In this document: positions 12,606-24,940 of the stretch, one piece after another
Position numbering within the stretch: position 1 is the first letter of the stretch
Layout: the number at the start of each line of letters is the position of its first letter
Source: Hypoxylon rubiginosum
Lineage: Eukaryota > Ascomycota > Sordariomycetes > Xylariales > Hypoxylaceae
DNA: 64,000 nucleotides
Assembly: GCA_902806565.1 (NCBI GenBank)
Contig: CADCXA010000015.1
Span: 186,001 to 250,000, forward strand
Direction of reading: 5' to 3'
The notes under the pieces: model-generated
The model's input: only the letters and a program-made list of their open reading frames with translations
Databases searched by the model: none
Told to the model about the DNA's origin: nothing
Made by a program: the position numbers and the translations under genes

Positions 12606-14355
12606 AGTTCTGGACTGGGTGTCTTTCTCTGGTGTGATGGTAGAAGTCGGTAATTCTTTTCAATATTGTCTGAATAGGGGGTGACACAAGTAGCCTATTG
12701 GGAAAAGATATACCGACAGTAGACTGTTAGGCTGTTTACTAAACCGTCCCTATGTAAGTCAGAACTCCTTGTGAGCCTCGCCAGGAGGGTTTAATTAACC
12801 GGCGTATCTTCAGCTTCCCGATCGAATATTATCTCCCGTCTCACGTCAGGTTACAAAACTGTAGCAGTGAGGCTCAGTTGGATAGATAGGAGGAATAGGC
12901 AGGCTACGATGAGTAAAATAGGAGGTCATTAACTAAAGGGTAAGGGTTGGTGGTAGGTTGATAGGCAAAGGTTGGCGGCGAGATGCCGATTGGGTAGGAC
13001 TCCAAACGGACTCCCGGGCCTTGGACGGGAACATGAATACATCAGACCGTTCCATCCAGCCATCCAAGCCATCCAGCCGTCCTGTACTTCGTAATCATGC
13101 CGAACTTGGGGATTTTGAAAGGGGAAAACCTGGGACTTGGCTTGGCATTGCCAGCCGAGCGCCAGTGGAAGGATGATGATTAATTGAATTCCCACGGAAG
13201 ATCCCTTTGAAAATGCGTTATCTCTAGTGTAACCAGAACATCTCTCCTCTTTTCCTTCCACTCTTTTTCTTTTCAATAAAGAATCTCGATTTTTGCAGGC
13301 CAACCCCCAGTCCGCAAGTCCGCAGTCTGCAGTCCGCGAGTCCGACATCCCGAGAGCCATTGGGAAAATAAGTTGCTATCAAAGCAAGATACATACATAC
13401 CTGACATCCCTATCCATATCCATATCACACACATAACCTAATCTACTCGATTTATTGCTTTGCTCTATTAGTCCTTAAGTACCTCTCAGGTATGATACGG
13501 ATACGGATACGGATCGGTACTTAGGTAGGTTTTAAAGGAGAGTGAGAGAGAGAGAGAGAGAGAAGATAAAAAAACCAAGAAAAGAAAAAGAACGCTGGCG
13601 AGACTGGCGAGCAACTGGATGGATGGATCTTCACGTGAAGACTACCTTAAGTACGAGTACGCTACAAAAGCTACAAATCGACGAAGACTGTAAACGCGGC
13701 CAACCCGCACTAATACCTTTCTCTTTACCGTTTCAAGCACTTGCATACATATATCATACATATATCATACATGTATACAGGCACAGGCATAGTACGATAC
13801 ATGGGGATAGACAACAAGTATTTTGTCCATCTCTTGTATTTTCCTTTTTTTTCATTTCTTCTTACCAATTTTCCCTACCTCCTCTTTGACCGAGAGAGGG
13901 GAACGGAGGGGTCTCGAGGATTCGAGGGATACCGATACCATATGAACCATATGGTTTATCGGCGCTGATTACCTATCTGAGTAGATTGACCAAAGCTGCA
14001 GAAAGAACTATTTTCCTCTTCGCTCGCGCCATTATTTCCATTATTTTCAACAAAAGTCTTCTTCCCATTCTCTAACCCATAGACAGTATCATACTGTGTT
14101 TGTTTTTTCACCCCGTGGCATTTCTCGAATTAATCAGTAGTGCCCTCTTTTAGTTTTTAGTTTTTCTCTTCCTTCCTTTCCCTTTTCTTCTTTTTCCCCA
14201 TCCCGACTTGTTCGGAAACTTTGCCCCTATCGCCATCCCGCGTTTGCTGCCTCTCTTTCTTTCTTTCGCCCCTCCCCCTCGGTTCGATCAAAGCGTCCCT
14301 CCGGGCCTTTTTTCTCTCCCAATGCCCTACTCCTGCCCGCTCCCATCGATTCACG
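12606..14355. promoter_or_regulatory. Divergent promoter and leader before Myb gene
   Basis: About 1.75 kb between diverging start codons. It contains a TACGGA hexamer array at about 13495-13515, a GA tract at about 13541-13562, an imperfect CATACATATAT repeat at 13746-13780, and a strongly pyrimidine-rich stretch at 14150-14340 leading into the Myb gene. No coding exon was recognised. Confidence 0.5.
13536..13564. repeat. GA dinucleotide repeat in presumed leader
   Basis: A run of GA repeats followed by an A-rich purine tract, upstream of the Myb gene. Simple-sequence repeats of this kind are common in fungal promoters. Confidence 0.8.
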
Positions 14356-15984
14356 ATGGCCACCATAGAGCCACGACTAATTCATCTGCTGAACGAATCG
14401 ACTGCTACGCCACGGCCGCACCATGCTGAGCTCCCACCTATCAAGGTCCTTCCCCTTCCCAAGACCTCCGGCCGCTTGCATCCCATCGAGCCCGATGCTG
14501 GCCAGAGGTCCGATGTGTCGGACACCAACGTAGGGCAATTGGCCTCGCAGTCTATGCCCTCCCTGTTTTCGATGGTGGAGGACGGCTCGACTGCAAATGC
14601 CGCTATGCTGAGGGGCGAACTTAGCTACCCTTCGGACCGAGCATTATTAAGCCATATCTCGTCCCAGGACTTGCGCATGATACTGGACGATACGCCGGAC
14701 AATGCCGAAGACCTCGGAAAGAAGAGACGCCCGGTGAAGGAGGACTTCGTGCAGCTCCCGCAGCCCCTCAAGAAGCAGAAAGCAGCGACTCAGCAGCACA
14801 TGTTCCCTCCAATCATAGTGGGGTTAGTTGAGCCGCCATCCGATGCCTCTCTGTTCCCGCCAATCTCCTCCGGGTCCTTCGACAACCGCCCGCATTCGGA
14901 GCCCCCGCAAGCTTTGAGCATCACAAAACCGCCCGAGACTGCGGATACGCCGGAAGAAAGGGCGAATCCGAGCCCTCCGCCCGAACCCGAGCGAACCCCT
15001 ACCGGCAAAGTCAAGAGACGCGCCGCCAAGCCGCGGCGCAAGTGGTCCGAAGAAGAGACCAACCACTTACTGCTCGGCGTGAGCAAACATGGCGTCGGAA
15101 GATGGACCGATATCTTGGAAGATCCCGAATACAGATTCAACGATAGGACGGCTGGAGACTTGAAGGACAGGTTCCGAACTTGCTGCCCCGAGGAACTCCG
15201 TGCCAGTCCGGCTATCAGGGGTGACATATCTAAAGAAAAGCAGCCGGTTACAAGGTCTAAGGGGAAGCCGAAGAAGGGTCTCATGTCGGAGAATATCCTA
15301 AACGAGACGGAAGAAGAGGCCGAGGCTGAACAGGCTCAGTCGGTCCAAAACGATTCCGATCCTACACCGACTCGGCAGCGCAAGAGCCGTGCCCACCGCA
15401 AGAAGATGGAGGATTTGGTGGAGTTGGGAATCAAAGGGCCATTCAAAAAGTCACATCGAAGGGAGCGGCGTCCATTTTCCGAACAGGATGATAGGGAAAT
15501 ACTAGAGGGGTTTGAGCTTTACGGCCCGCAGTGGACTAAGATCCAACGGGATCCGAGATTCAATCTGTCGACCAGACAGCCGACAGATCTACGAGACAGG
15601 CTACGGAACAAGTACCCCGAAAAGTTTGCGGGTACAGAGAAGACGGCGATGCAGGTCAGGGAGCCGGGGCGGAGTAACAACTTATTAGAGCCTTCAGTCA
15701 ACATGGCCATCGAGAATTCGCTCCACATGTCTAGGTCAGCCCTGCTGGAGCCGCAGCTAAACCGGACCAGCTCGAAGGAAGATATGCCAAAATGGCCGCT
15801 GCCTTCCAGCTTCATCGATCCCGGCGAGCCGTCTCAGTCGTCGCACCCGGGTCTTTACTGGAACGAAGGCTCCGGGTCGGGATTGACGTCGGGAGCTATC
15901 GGAGAGATGGACATATCACGACTTCTCCTAGACGATACGCAGTCTGCGAACGACTCGCCCTTGGATCGACGGGGTCTAGGATGA
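14356..15984 (+). CDS. Double Myb/telobox DNA-binding protein, Teb1-like
   Basis: Predicted 542-residue intronless nuclear protein. Two Myb/SANT-type domains are visible, at about 226-285 (RRKWSEEETNHLLLGVSKHG to GDLKDRFRT) and 370-430 (RRPFSEQDDREILEGFELYG to TDLRDRLRNKYPEKF). The third helix of each matches the telobox pattern VDLKDKWRN of TRF, Taz1, Tbf1 and Teb1. Two telobox Mybs in one fungal protein fit S. pombe Teb1 (Mug152) and its ascomycete relatives, which bind TTAGGG-type sequences at telomeres and gene promoters. A basic linker (KVKRRAAKPRRK) lies before the first domain and a second basic stretch (RQRKSRAHRKK) before the second. The ATG at 14356 has a good context and follows a CT-rich leader. 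DNA targets are inferred from the family. Confidence 0.8.
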   Translation: MATIEPRLIHLLNESTATPRPHHAELPPIKVLPLPKTSGRLHPIEPDAGQRSDVSDTNVGQLASQSMPSLFSMVEDGSTANAAMLRGELSYPSDRALLSHISSQDLRMILDDTPDNAEDLGKKRRPVKEDFVQLPQPLKKQKAATQQHMFPPIIVGLVEPPSDASLFPPISSGSFDNRPHSEPPQALSITKPPETADTPEERANPSPPPEPERTPTGKVKRRAAKPRRKWSEEETNHLLLGVSKHGVGRWTDILEDPEYRFNDRTAGDLKDRFRTCCPEELRASPAIRGDISKEKQPVTRSKGKPKKGLMSENILNETEEEAEAEQAQSVQNDSDPTPTRQRKSRAHRKKMEDLVELGIKGPFKKSHRRERRPFSEQDDREILEGFELYGPQWTKIQRDPRFNLSTRQPTDLRDRLRNKYPEKFAGTEKTAMQVREPGRSNNLLEPSVNMAIENSLHMSRSALLEPQLNRTSSKEDMPKWPLPSSFIDPGEPSQSSHPGLYWNEGSGSGLTSGAIGEMDISRLLLDDTQSANDSPLDRRGLG

Positions 15985-17071
15985 GCCCGCGCCACCAATT
16001 TGTGAAGGCGCGTTTGATAAGGAAAACATGTCCTATGTTGACTACACTCTACCTAGGAGGTAGATACTAAGAAATACGGCCGAGACCAAAACGATTAAGG
16101 GTACGATTGATATGGTAGGTAGCGTCGTCTTCTACAATGAGAAGCGTACGCTGCACGAAGCTTGAAGCTTGAGACACGAGAGATGAATTTTAGCTGCTTT
16201 GATCTACGATGGTTTTAACCCACGGATGAGTGCATCGAAGGCGCGTTAAGGGTACTTAAAAGGGTACTACTAGGCCCTTATCTGGGTTTTTTACAATGCC
16301 GGGTCGAAGCATGGAGTTTTCTGTCATTACCGGGCTGGCATTTTGTGTATATGGTCGGGGTGTACCACGGGCTTCAGGGGGGGAGGGGGGAAAGGGCATG
16401 GTCAGGATGGACGGATGGATGAGGCCGGTACGGTACAAGCGGATTACTTGGTCCGCGACGACAGCAAAACACAAAAAGCGTAGCTGCATAAAAGCGATTT
16501 ATTTGCTCGATATTCTCGAGCAGGCTTTGAATTTGACACCAAAATTCGCTTTTTTCCATCTCAGTTCTGTTGATGTATAGATTCGTGCTTGAGTGACTGA
16601 ATGTGGCCTTGAGACCATTGAATGATTTGAAGGCTGATCTTCAAGGTTGTCGTATACTGGGTATAGTTGGGCTGAATATGAAAATACTTTGATTTTTGCC
16701 TGATAGGTAGGAATCTGATCCATTGGTTGCCAATAGGAGGCAGGCAAGAATCTGTGTTGGGCAGGGCGGTGATACTTGTTGAACCTCAGGGGTCTAGAAA
16801 TGTACTGTATATACGCATATGCATGTAACGCTAATAGCACGTATCTAGTTATCGATTATTGCAGTAAAAGCCAATCTGCGCACGGACTAGACATCTCACC
16901 GCCCACACTAAAGCACTAGGGTACTAGGGCACAAACCCGCACTTTCGCTTCTAACAAAAATTGCCAACTTGACTAAGGTGCATTCAACTTTTTTGCATTT
17001 CCAATTGAGGAGCCTCCACAACAACCACCCATTTTCACGATATTCTCAACAGCCATCGCTGAACCGTCAAA
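15985..17071. promoter_or_regulatory. Intergenic region with RPS4 promoter
   Basis: No gene was recognised. The final 200 bases should hold the RPS4 promoter. TAGGGTACTAGGGC at about 16917-16930 contains two TAGGG half-sites, the kind of motif bound by telobox Myb factors at ribosomal protein promoters in fungi. A TACCTAGGAGGTA motif lies at about 16050. Confidence 0.4.
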
Positions 17072-18180
17072 ATGGGTAAAGGACCGTAAGTAATTCATTC
17101 CAGAGCTTGAATTCATATCACTTGTATCCTGTTCCAATCTATTCTATCTCTTGAACTTGTTGAAGCGACCGTTACTCGTCGCTGTCGAGATTCGCGCATC
17201 CAACCTCAAGTTTCAATCCACCATCAAAGACTCGCAATCTATACTAACTTCTATTTCTAGTAAGAAGCACCAGAAGCGCCTGAGCGCCCCCTCCCACTGG
17301 CTTCTCGACAAGCTTTCGGGTGTCTACGCCCCCAAGCCCTCGGCCGGTCCTCACAAGCAGCGCGATTGCATGCCCCTCATCATCTTCATCCGTAACCGCC
17401 TGAAGTATGCGCTCAACTACCGCGAGACCAAGTCCATCCTCATGCAACGCCTGATCAAGGTCGATGGCAAGGTCCGAACCGACATGACCTACCCCGCCGG
17501 CTTCATGGACGTCATCACCATCGAGAAGACTGGCGAGAACTTCCGACTCGTCTACGACACCAAGGGCCGATACACCATCCACCGCATCCAGGCCGAGGAG
17601 GCCGAGTACAAGCTCGGCAAGGTCAAGCGAGTGCAACTTGGCAAGGGCGGAATCCCATTCTTGGTCACGCACGATGCGAGAACGTAAGTTCTGTCAGACA
17701 TCATTCAGCCGTTGGATCAAGCTTTGGTTGAACCACCTTTTTTCCATCTTGTGATAAGATCGAGCTTCGAACTGATGGCTGGTATGTTCCCCTACTCTCC
17801 ACCGATGCTAACTCTTGTGTTTTTGCAGCATTCGTTACCCTGACCCCAGCATCAAGGTCAACGACACCGTCAAGATTGACCTGGCCTCTGGCAAGATCAC
17901 CGACTCCATCAAGTTCGACACTGGCGCTATTGCCATGGTCACGGGTGGTCGCAACATGGGTCGTGCTGGTGTCATCACTCACCGTGAGCGCCACGACGGT
18001 GGTTTCAACATCGTCCACATCAAGGACGCCATTGACAACACCTTCGCCACCCGTGAGAACAACGTCTTCGTTATCGGCTCTGAGAAGCCCTGGGTTTCCC
18101 TACCCAAGGGCAAGGGTGTCAAGCTCACCATCGCGGAGGAGAGAGATCGCCGCCGTGCTCACGCTGTGGCTGGCCACTAA
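17072..18180 (+). CDS. rps4: 40S ribosomal protein S4 (eS4)
   Basis: Predicted 262-residue small-subunit ribosomal protein. Exons are 17072-17085, 17261-17683 and 17829-18180. The first exon encodes only MGKGP's first codons, a structure typical of fungal ribosomal protein genes. The product reads [19 protein letters not shown], then the S4-like RNA-binding region ([20 protein letters not shown]), the KOW-like region ([18 protein letters not shown]) and the tail [12 protein letters not shown]. Length equals that of fungal eS4 and there are no interruptions. Codon bias towards C- or G-ending codons is strong, as expected for high expression. Introns of 175 and 145 bases are longer than average for the window. 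Confidence 0.97.
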
Positions 18181-18669
18181 AGGTCTTTGGGTAATACCAA
18201 ACAAAAACGGGTTTAGGCAGAGGGTTGATTTTCACAACGCATGGGAATCGGAGTCTATGGCATACCAAATTCGCTCTTACTAATAAGTAAGACTCGTGGT
18301 TTAGGTCGATGATGAATGAGAAATAATTGATCAAGATTCTGCCATTGTGCTAGCCCCTGCAACTTCGGTCCTCAATTCGCTGCTTGCTTAATATTGCTAT
18401 ATGAGTATGTGTTGACATGTACCAACTGTAGTTTACGTGCTTATTGTCCTTGGGAACATCTCTGTCGATAAGGCTTGACTAGCAAGCGAGAATAACTATT
18501 AACAGATTTCAGTCATCCGTATTCTAGGGCCATATCAACTCGCCATTAGCAATAGACTATACTAATCCTTGGATTGCATGGGTCTTCGCCGACTATCTAT
18601 CCCATCAGCTATACACGCCCAATAGGAGGAATAGAAGACAAGATGTGGGAACTCTGCCACGCCCAAATA

Positions 18670-18784
18670 GGGGGGGCACAGATTCAATAATTCTCATGTG
18701 CTGCCCCCCACGAAGAAAAAGTTCCCTCGAGTCGGCGAACTTTCTCCTAATATAAATAGCGCTAGTCCGAGGGTGAGGCCCTCG
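18670..18784. other. Three adjacent hairpins around a TATA box
   Basis: Three inverted repeats lie within 115 bases: GGGGGGCA at 18671-18678 with TGCCCCCC at 18702-18709; AAAGTTC at 18718-18724 with GAACTTT at 18737-18743; and CGAGGG at 18768-18773 with CCCTCG at 18779-18784. TATAAATAG sits between the second and third, at 18751-18759. The sequence shows the pairings directly; transcription or function is unknown. Confidence 0.55.
18751..18759 (+). promoter_or_regulatory. TATA-like element in gene-free interval
   Basis: TATAAATAG, a good TATA match on the plus strand, has no recognised gene downstream. It lies inside the hairpin cluster. Confidence 0.3.
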
Positions 18785-21700
18785 AGGCTGTCCCTTGCTG
18801 TTGTCCGAAAGCATCCTATCATGAAGAGAGAAGAGAGAGTACGCAAGTGGCTTATAGGTAGAAGCAGACTGAACTGTTAGTGGCTCGCAAGTGATGTACC
18901 CAGCACGTTCTTGGTTTAAGTACTGTGTCTAACCGGGCATAGGAAAGGAAGTAAGAAGCTTTCTTACAGATCTAGTTGATTGGTATCGGGAAGGGGGATG
19001 CTTGAGTACGTACCTAAATATAGTGCGGCCCCTGAATCTTTTACTGCCAAGTAGAATCTATTCGATGGATCGAACAACTGAAATTGACTTGCCACCCTAT
19101 TGAGGATGGCTCGACAATGGGTATTTTGCAAGTGAGTTAGTAGCTACGAAGCTTGCTAATCTCTCTGGGAGTCTAAGGCACATTGGTCGAATCGAGGATA
19201 TCATCCCCCGATCCCTTGGGCATTAGCCTCAGTTCATGTATATCTAGATCTAGCAGATCTCGCTCAGAAAATTGTATGCATAGCATGGTCGAATGTTTTG
19301 TTTCCTGTTCTATCATGGTCAGGTTAGCTAGAGGGTGTAAACCAATTGGCAGGTAAGACCTATTATGTCGAGCTATGTAGCTGGTTTCGTCTCTCCGTGG
19401 CGTGAGTACTCCGGGAAGCTGGGCAGTGTTGGTAGTTCTCTACTTACCAGTATCTCAAGTTGGACTACGAAGCGGACCGTGGAGGCATTTCTTCCTAGCT
19501 AGGGGGAAGGATTGTCCAAGTATGGAGTGATACCTAATTAAGATTTTGACGTTCTCGTCCTTTGCAGGACTTGGGGTTCCGATCCGGCTGCGATAGAGAC
19601 GAGAGGCATGGAAACGTGGGCTTCTGTCTATGACATGATCATAAGGCAGAAGTTGCGAGGAGTTCGACTTCCAGCTTTCGCCGAGCTCGATTGATACTTG
19701 CTTCTTGTAGTACGCTCTGTGGTTACCCTCGGTGGTTTTCTGGTAGTAGTCAAGAATCATCCCTTTTACTTGACTTCGCTGTGAATCCCGGAAGTGCTCA
19801 GACTAGATAATAAGGAAGAAATGATCTCGGGATGAGGGGACTATCATGTTTGTATCAAGGAGAAAACTATGGGAAATGAGATGTCTGTAGGAGGGTGATG
19901 GATCTTCCAAAGCTGTCTCCGACATGCCCCCTATCGTAATGAAAGGGTTGTTAGAGTCTTAGCTTTTACCTCCCGAGTAGGGTTACAGGTCTATTGGTTA
20001 ACCTATCACTTGTAGCCTCTTTGTTCCTGGGCCTCTTCGTCCTTTCCTCTTGTATATACCCGGAGCTTGGTAGCCCCTTAGGTTCGTAGCTCTTCGCGCA
20101 ACAACATTATTTCCCTATCACATGATTGGCCTCGTGACAAGGGTCTCGGGACGGCGCACTGCCCCTATTATGTTTTGAACTGAAAGCTACCTTATCGCGT
20201 ATCTTGAGTATATGTCTTCTTCTAACCACGTATATTGTTGGCTTTGGATATCTTATGCGTGAAGTCCTTCCCTACACCATGCCCTACTCACATCTCATAT
20301 GCAGGTACGTACCATTAGCGTAGCTCTTGTCGGAGAAAAGATAGGGGAATACAACCTATGTGATGGATCACTCGGCTGCGGACGTCAAGCCTTATTTCGA
20401 CTTCATTTTACTTCGGATCGTCCACCGTACACTTGCCACCCTTCAATTTCAACTCATTCAATGCTTGGCGTTTACCCCATGGTCAAGCGCTGCCGAGCAA
20501 GATTCGTCGGTTACTAAGGTGAGTTACTGGGAAAAGGGGGATTACTCACAGACAAGCGCGGCTCTTAGGCATTGCGACGGATGTATGCGTTGGCTCGTAG
20601 AATTGGGACCAAAGTCGTAATTTACCACTTGATTACTCCGAGTCCACGAGTACGGCCTATCATGATTCTGCATGTAACCATGGACACGCGAGTAAGATGG
20701 AGTTGCTTCCAGCCAATCAATATTCCGATAAGTTCGAAATGTCTGGAACTTCTCGGTGGGCTGCCTCTATCTCTTCTGGCCAAGATGCTAGCCTGCCGAT
20801 TCTACGACAGTCAACCTGTAGAAGTACAACCAAGTAGTATCAAGTAGTATCGTGTTGAGAGATAAAGAGACATGTATGTCACAACTGGGTCACAAAAATA
20901 TTACTTTAGGTTACCTCCCTTCCCGTGTAGTCAGGTGAAATACGACACCCTTTTTGACGATTTCTTCAGTACTTAGAAGTACCTAGGCTGATGAGGTTGC
21001 GGTAGACGAGGTCGGGCATCGTTGGGAGGCAAGTGACTAGAAACGGGAATCATAAGCGGTATGGAGATATGTTCGAAAAGGCGGTCGGTTCTAATTAAGC
21101 TGGCTATCGTGTATGTGATGCCAGGTATGGTAAGCAATATCAACATGAGCCGCTTTTCCAAGTCATGTTGGGAAAAATGTGCAGCTGGAATGACTTCTCG
21201 TGACCTCGTACCCATGCTCGTGTGTGGGGGGATGGATGGTCCTTTTTCCTTACAGCGAGGAGATCTTGATAATAAATCGGAAGTATCTTTCTCGTTTAAT
21301 TTTCACCCACTACATATGAGTTTGTGGGCGGGAGATATGTGAGGGTGGTGACGATAACCACGATAACTTGGCGGGCTGACGGATGGATAAATATGCAGAT
21401 ACCAGATACTGGGCTATTAAGTGTACCTACATATATGTATAGATGAATGAATGCAATTATACATTATAATTATTAGGTAAAATTCCCGGACTTTTCTCCC
21501 GCCGCCGCCGCTCTTTACACGGCGTAGTGGAATTTCATCTTCAGAGCGAATGCTCTCGTCGTTATTCTCTTCGTCAACTTTAGCGTTCAATGATCTGCCA
21601 ACTCTCCCTTCTACTATTGTGTAATAGAATCCTTTATACATAAGTAGTTAGGTTGATCGGCCGGCAACACCGATAATCCAATCACAACACACACAACTAG

Positions 21701-24700
21701 AGTCGCACAACTGGAAACACACCGAAGCTGGCTGGTTGCTGGGGGTCGGGGGGAATACCTTTTTGCCCGAAATTACACGTTGACGTTGTGTTTAGTTTCT
21801 GACAACTGCTTCTGACAACTTCATAGCAATGCCATCAAGAAGAGGTATTCATGTTCTAACTCAAGAGATTATATGGTATAAGGTAGTCTCTAGAGAGGGC
21901 TCCCATCGACAGGTATAGGTAATTATTAATCATCTCTCCTTCATCGGCTTGATAAACCTCCACTTTCTACTTCAATGCCGCCATCGCTGCTTTCGCCCCA
22001 GCACCCAATCGCTTCTCCCTAGGTACCGAGATGTCGGACCTGGCAGAGTTGCATTTCGGTATGCGAGTTACACTGTCCGTCAAGTATCGCCTATTGCTTC
22101 CCGTTCAAGCCCTATCCGCCATGCAGAGCGACATCGAATCAAGTCGACGTCTGTTCCTGAACAGCGCCGTAGTACCTCCCGTCCCGACCTAGAAACGCCC
22201 GTGGTAGCCACTGTTCGTTACGCGGGCTTTTCTGCTGCAGCTAGCTGCAAGTACAATCCTTCCTCTTTAACGGACGTAGAGAATAAGATTAGCGCGCTTC
22301 CGTCTGTTTTTTCCTGCACCGCTGCAGTCTCCTGGAAATCAGGTGAGACGGGAAGACCCCGACGGGGGCACGTGGACTGCATGATGGGTGTATTTCTCTA
22401 CCTCTCCTTGGCCTGCGGCCCGATTGTTACCTGATTCTGACCGACCATAAAAACTTTGCGCCGGGTCATCCGTGGGCGAGACCTGGCAGATTCGAATTTT
22501 CCCGCCCCATGCCAGGAGGTAGTATTCGAAGCTTCACGCGTGGTGATGTCAACTTCGCCCAGAACGACACCACATCCAATGGGGTGGGACATGTCAGCTC
22601 AGTGTAGTGTAGGTCGTATGTACATGTTTCGGTGGCTCTGGGCCACACCCATTGAGCTTCTCAGCCGGTGTTAAGCGTGGAATTGAAGTACGTGAAGGGT
22701 TGCAACTGGTGAGCTGTGTGCTAGATATCTAGCATGGCCCGATACGCAAACCTCCCGCTCGCTATCGGTTACCGCCTGAAGATCTTTTGACTATTCGAGT
22801 CAAGCTTCAGGTACTTATGCGCATCAGGGGTCGATCTCCTTTTCTCACCTACTAGGGTTTATTTGGTGCCGCCTCATAATAATTAGGAGACTTTCATCGT
22901 TATATTGACCACTGACTATCTAAGCTAGGTAGATTACAATCCCGACTGCCCTATGAGGGGACGTATATTGAGGATCTAAACGAATCGTGCTAGTTTCTGG
23001 CTTCCATACGGTCAACCGCTTTATCTGAATATGTCACTAAATTCTTTTTCGACCGGTGCTACGCTGAGTGCGTTTCGATGCACGCATGGACGCTCATGTA
23101 AGATGCTTAAAGTAACAAAAACCCCCACGCCCGCTAATCAGGATGAGCTGATCTTCATAAAATCATTCTAGATTCAAAGGAACTATCGTCTAATATCGTT
23201 CCTCTAGGAGTGGTGAGCTTTCGTTCTCGAATTATTACTATTAGCCACTACTACCTTAGCAGCCCCCTGGACCTTGGAAGCTCCCTATTTTGGCAAGCCC
23301 GCAAGGCTAGCCACCCTAGCGGCAGCCCCTGCAGGATTCTATATGTGGCCGGCCGAATGTAAAAGTCTGGGGTAGACTCCCAGGTCCCGGGGTGACAGCA
23401 TGTCGTCCACGTTATTTTAGGGCGACACCACAGTCGAACTCAGCCTGAATCAAAACTCCCTTGGGGCTTTATCAAATTCGATGTGGTTCGACGTCGTTGT
23501 TACACCGCAGCGGGTGGCTGTGACAACTTTGTGACGAACCTCGAGTTGCGATTCGTGTGACCTCGATCAACCTCGATCATCGCACTAGATGTTGGTTGAT
23601 TGCCGTCTTCCGTCGCCTTCTTCGGTGAATAAACTTATTCTTACGCCAACAGAACGTTGTCTTCTCGCTATAGGCCCCAGTTTTGCCTATTCGGCGCCCT
23701 GTATAGCTTTGTGTAGCTCTGACATGCAGCGAAGGCCAATTTGCCTTGTTTTTTTCTTCGCCCATCATCGGATATGAGGCGTCTCACTGCGTTCCGTACG
23801 AGCCCAAAAGACTGGGGAGTGAAGATATATACCCACGCATTCTACTCGAAGAGTATGGTAATCAATTTAGATGAACACTGCCGACTCTTGAGCCATTTCC
23901 CAACAGACAGGGCAGCGCTTCCGTGTGACCTTTTTCATCTGGAACGACGCACGGAGACCAGCCATTTCTCCTTCGCAAATCAGACTAGATTCGGTCATAG
24001 TATATGCCCAATTAACTTGTTTATGATATAGGTGAGCCTACTTCAGCCCGTCCAAGTACCTCTTGAGGCTTTGGCACCGGATTCGGATTGGGCCACTACA
24101 TCGGATGTATCCTGGTTCCCGAGGTCTGGAGCGGAGGATCGACCGCAGCAGAATTGCATATACCGGTCAATATACGGTAGGGCCCCTTTTCATGCGCTTA
24201 GTAAGACGGGAGAAGAAAGCTGGTCTATAGAGGCTACATACTTACACCTAGAACAATTCTAGCGGCCTATACAATACGAAACATACCCACTTGTGCCTGG
24301 GTCGACCCCGAGAATCATACGGGCGTCATGCAGAGGCAGGGAGTATATCCGACTCGATGACCATCTTGCCGAAATTTGACACAACGGACGATATACCTCA
24401 GCTTGAGTGTTGCCCGTCGACGGCAGGCATTTGCACTCAGCTAACCTGTTTTCCCTGAGCTAGAGAGTCAGCTGCAGGAGGTTATGTCGCATCTAGTAAA
24501 ATTCTAACCAAGATCATCATCTTATTAGTCTCTCGTAAGTGTATAGCCATAGTCATAGCCATTCTACGGTGTCTACTTCAGCTGTCCACCTCCAATGTCT
24601 ACCTCAGCCAAGAAACTGGAAAAAACCAATCCATTGGCAAGAGACTTATAATACATCTCTTTTATATGAATATATGCGATACTATATACAGGGACCATAC

Positions 24701-24905
24701 GTACACCGGACGTGCATCCACTCGCCGGCCTTAGATTGATAATTCTATTAACAAATGGATCTTGTGTTACCCCTCATCGACTATGTAGCAACTAGCGGTC
24801 TTGATGTTTTGCCCCTCATTATACGCTCTTGTCTAATTCGTGACCTTCTACCAAGTAATCATTCATTCGTTTACACTTACCTAACTTCTCCTTTCTTCTT
24901 CATGG

Positions 24906-24940
24906 CTAGAACTTCAACCAGAACCAGAACCAGAACCAGA
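24906..24940. repeat. AACCAG hexamer repeat
   Basis: A short tandem array of the hexamer AACCAG with a few mismatches, in the gene-free interval. Confidence 0.7.

Noticed and set aside
17684..17828. Possible C/D-box snoRNA in RPS4 intron 2 (GTGATAA and CTGA present)
   Set aside because: The C box is imperfect, no terminal stem is evident and no guide region could be assigned.
21949..22434. 161-codon plus-strand open stretch
   Set aside because: Ser/Arg/Pro-rich composition, no ATG start and no family resemblance.
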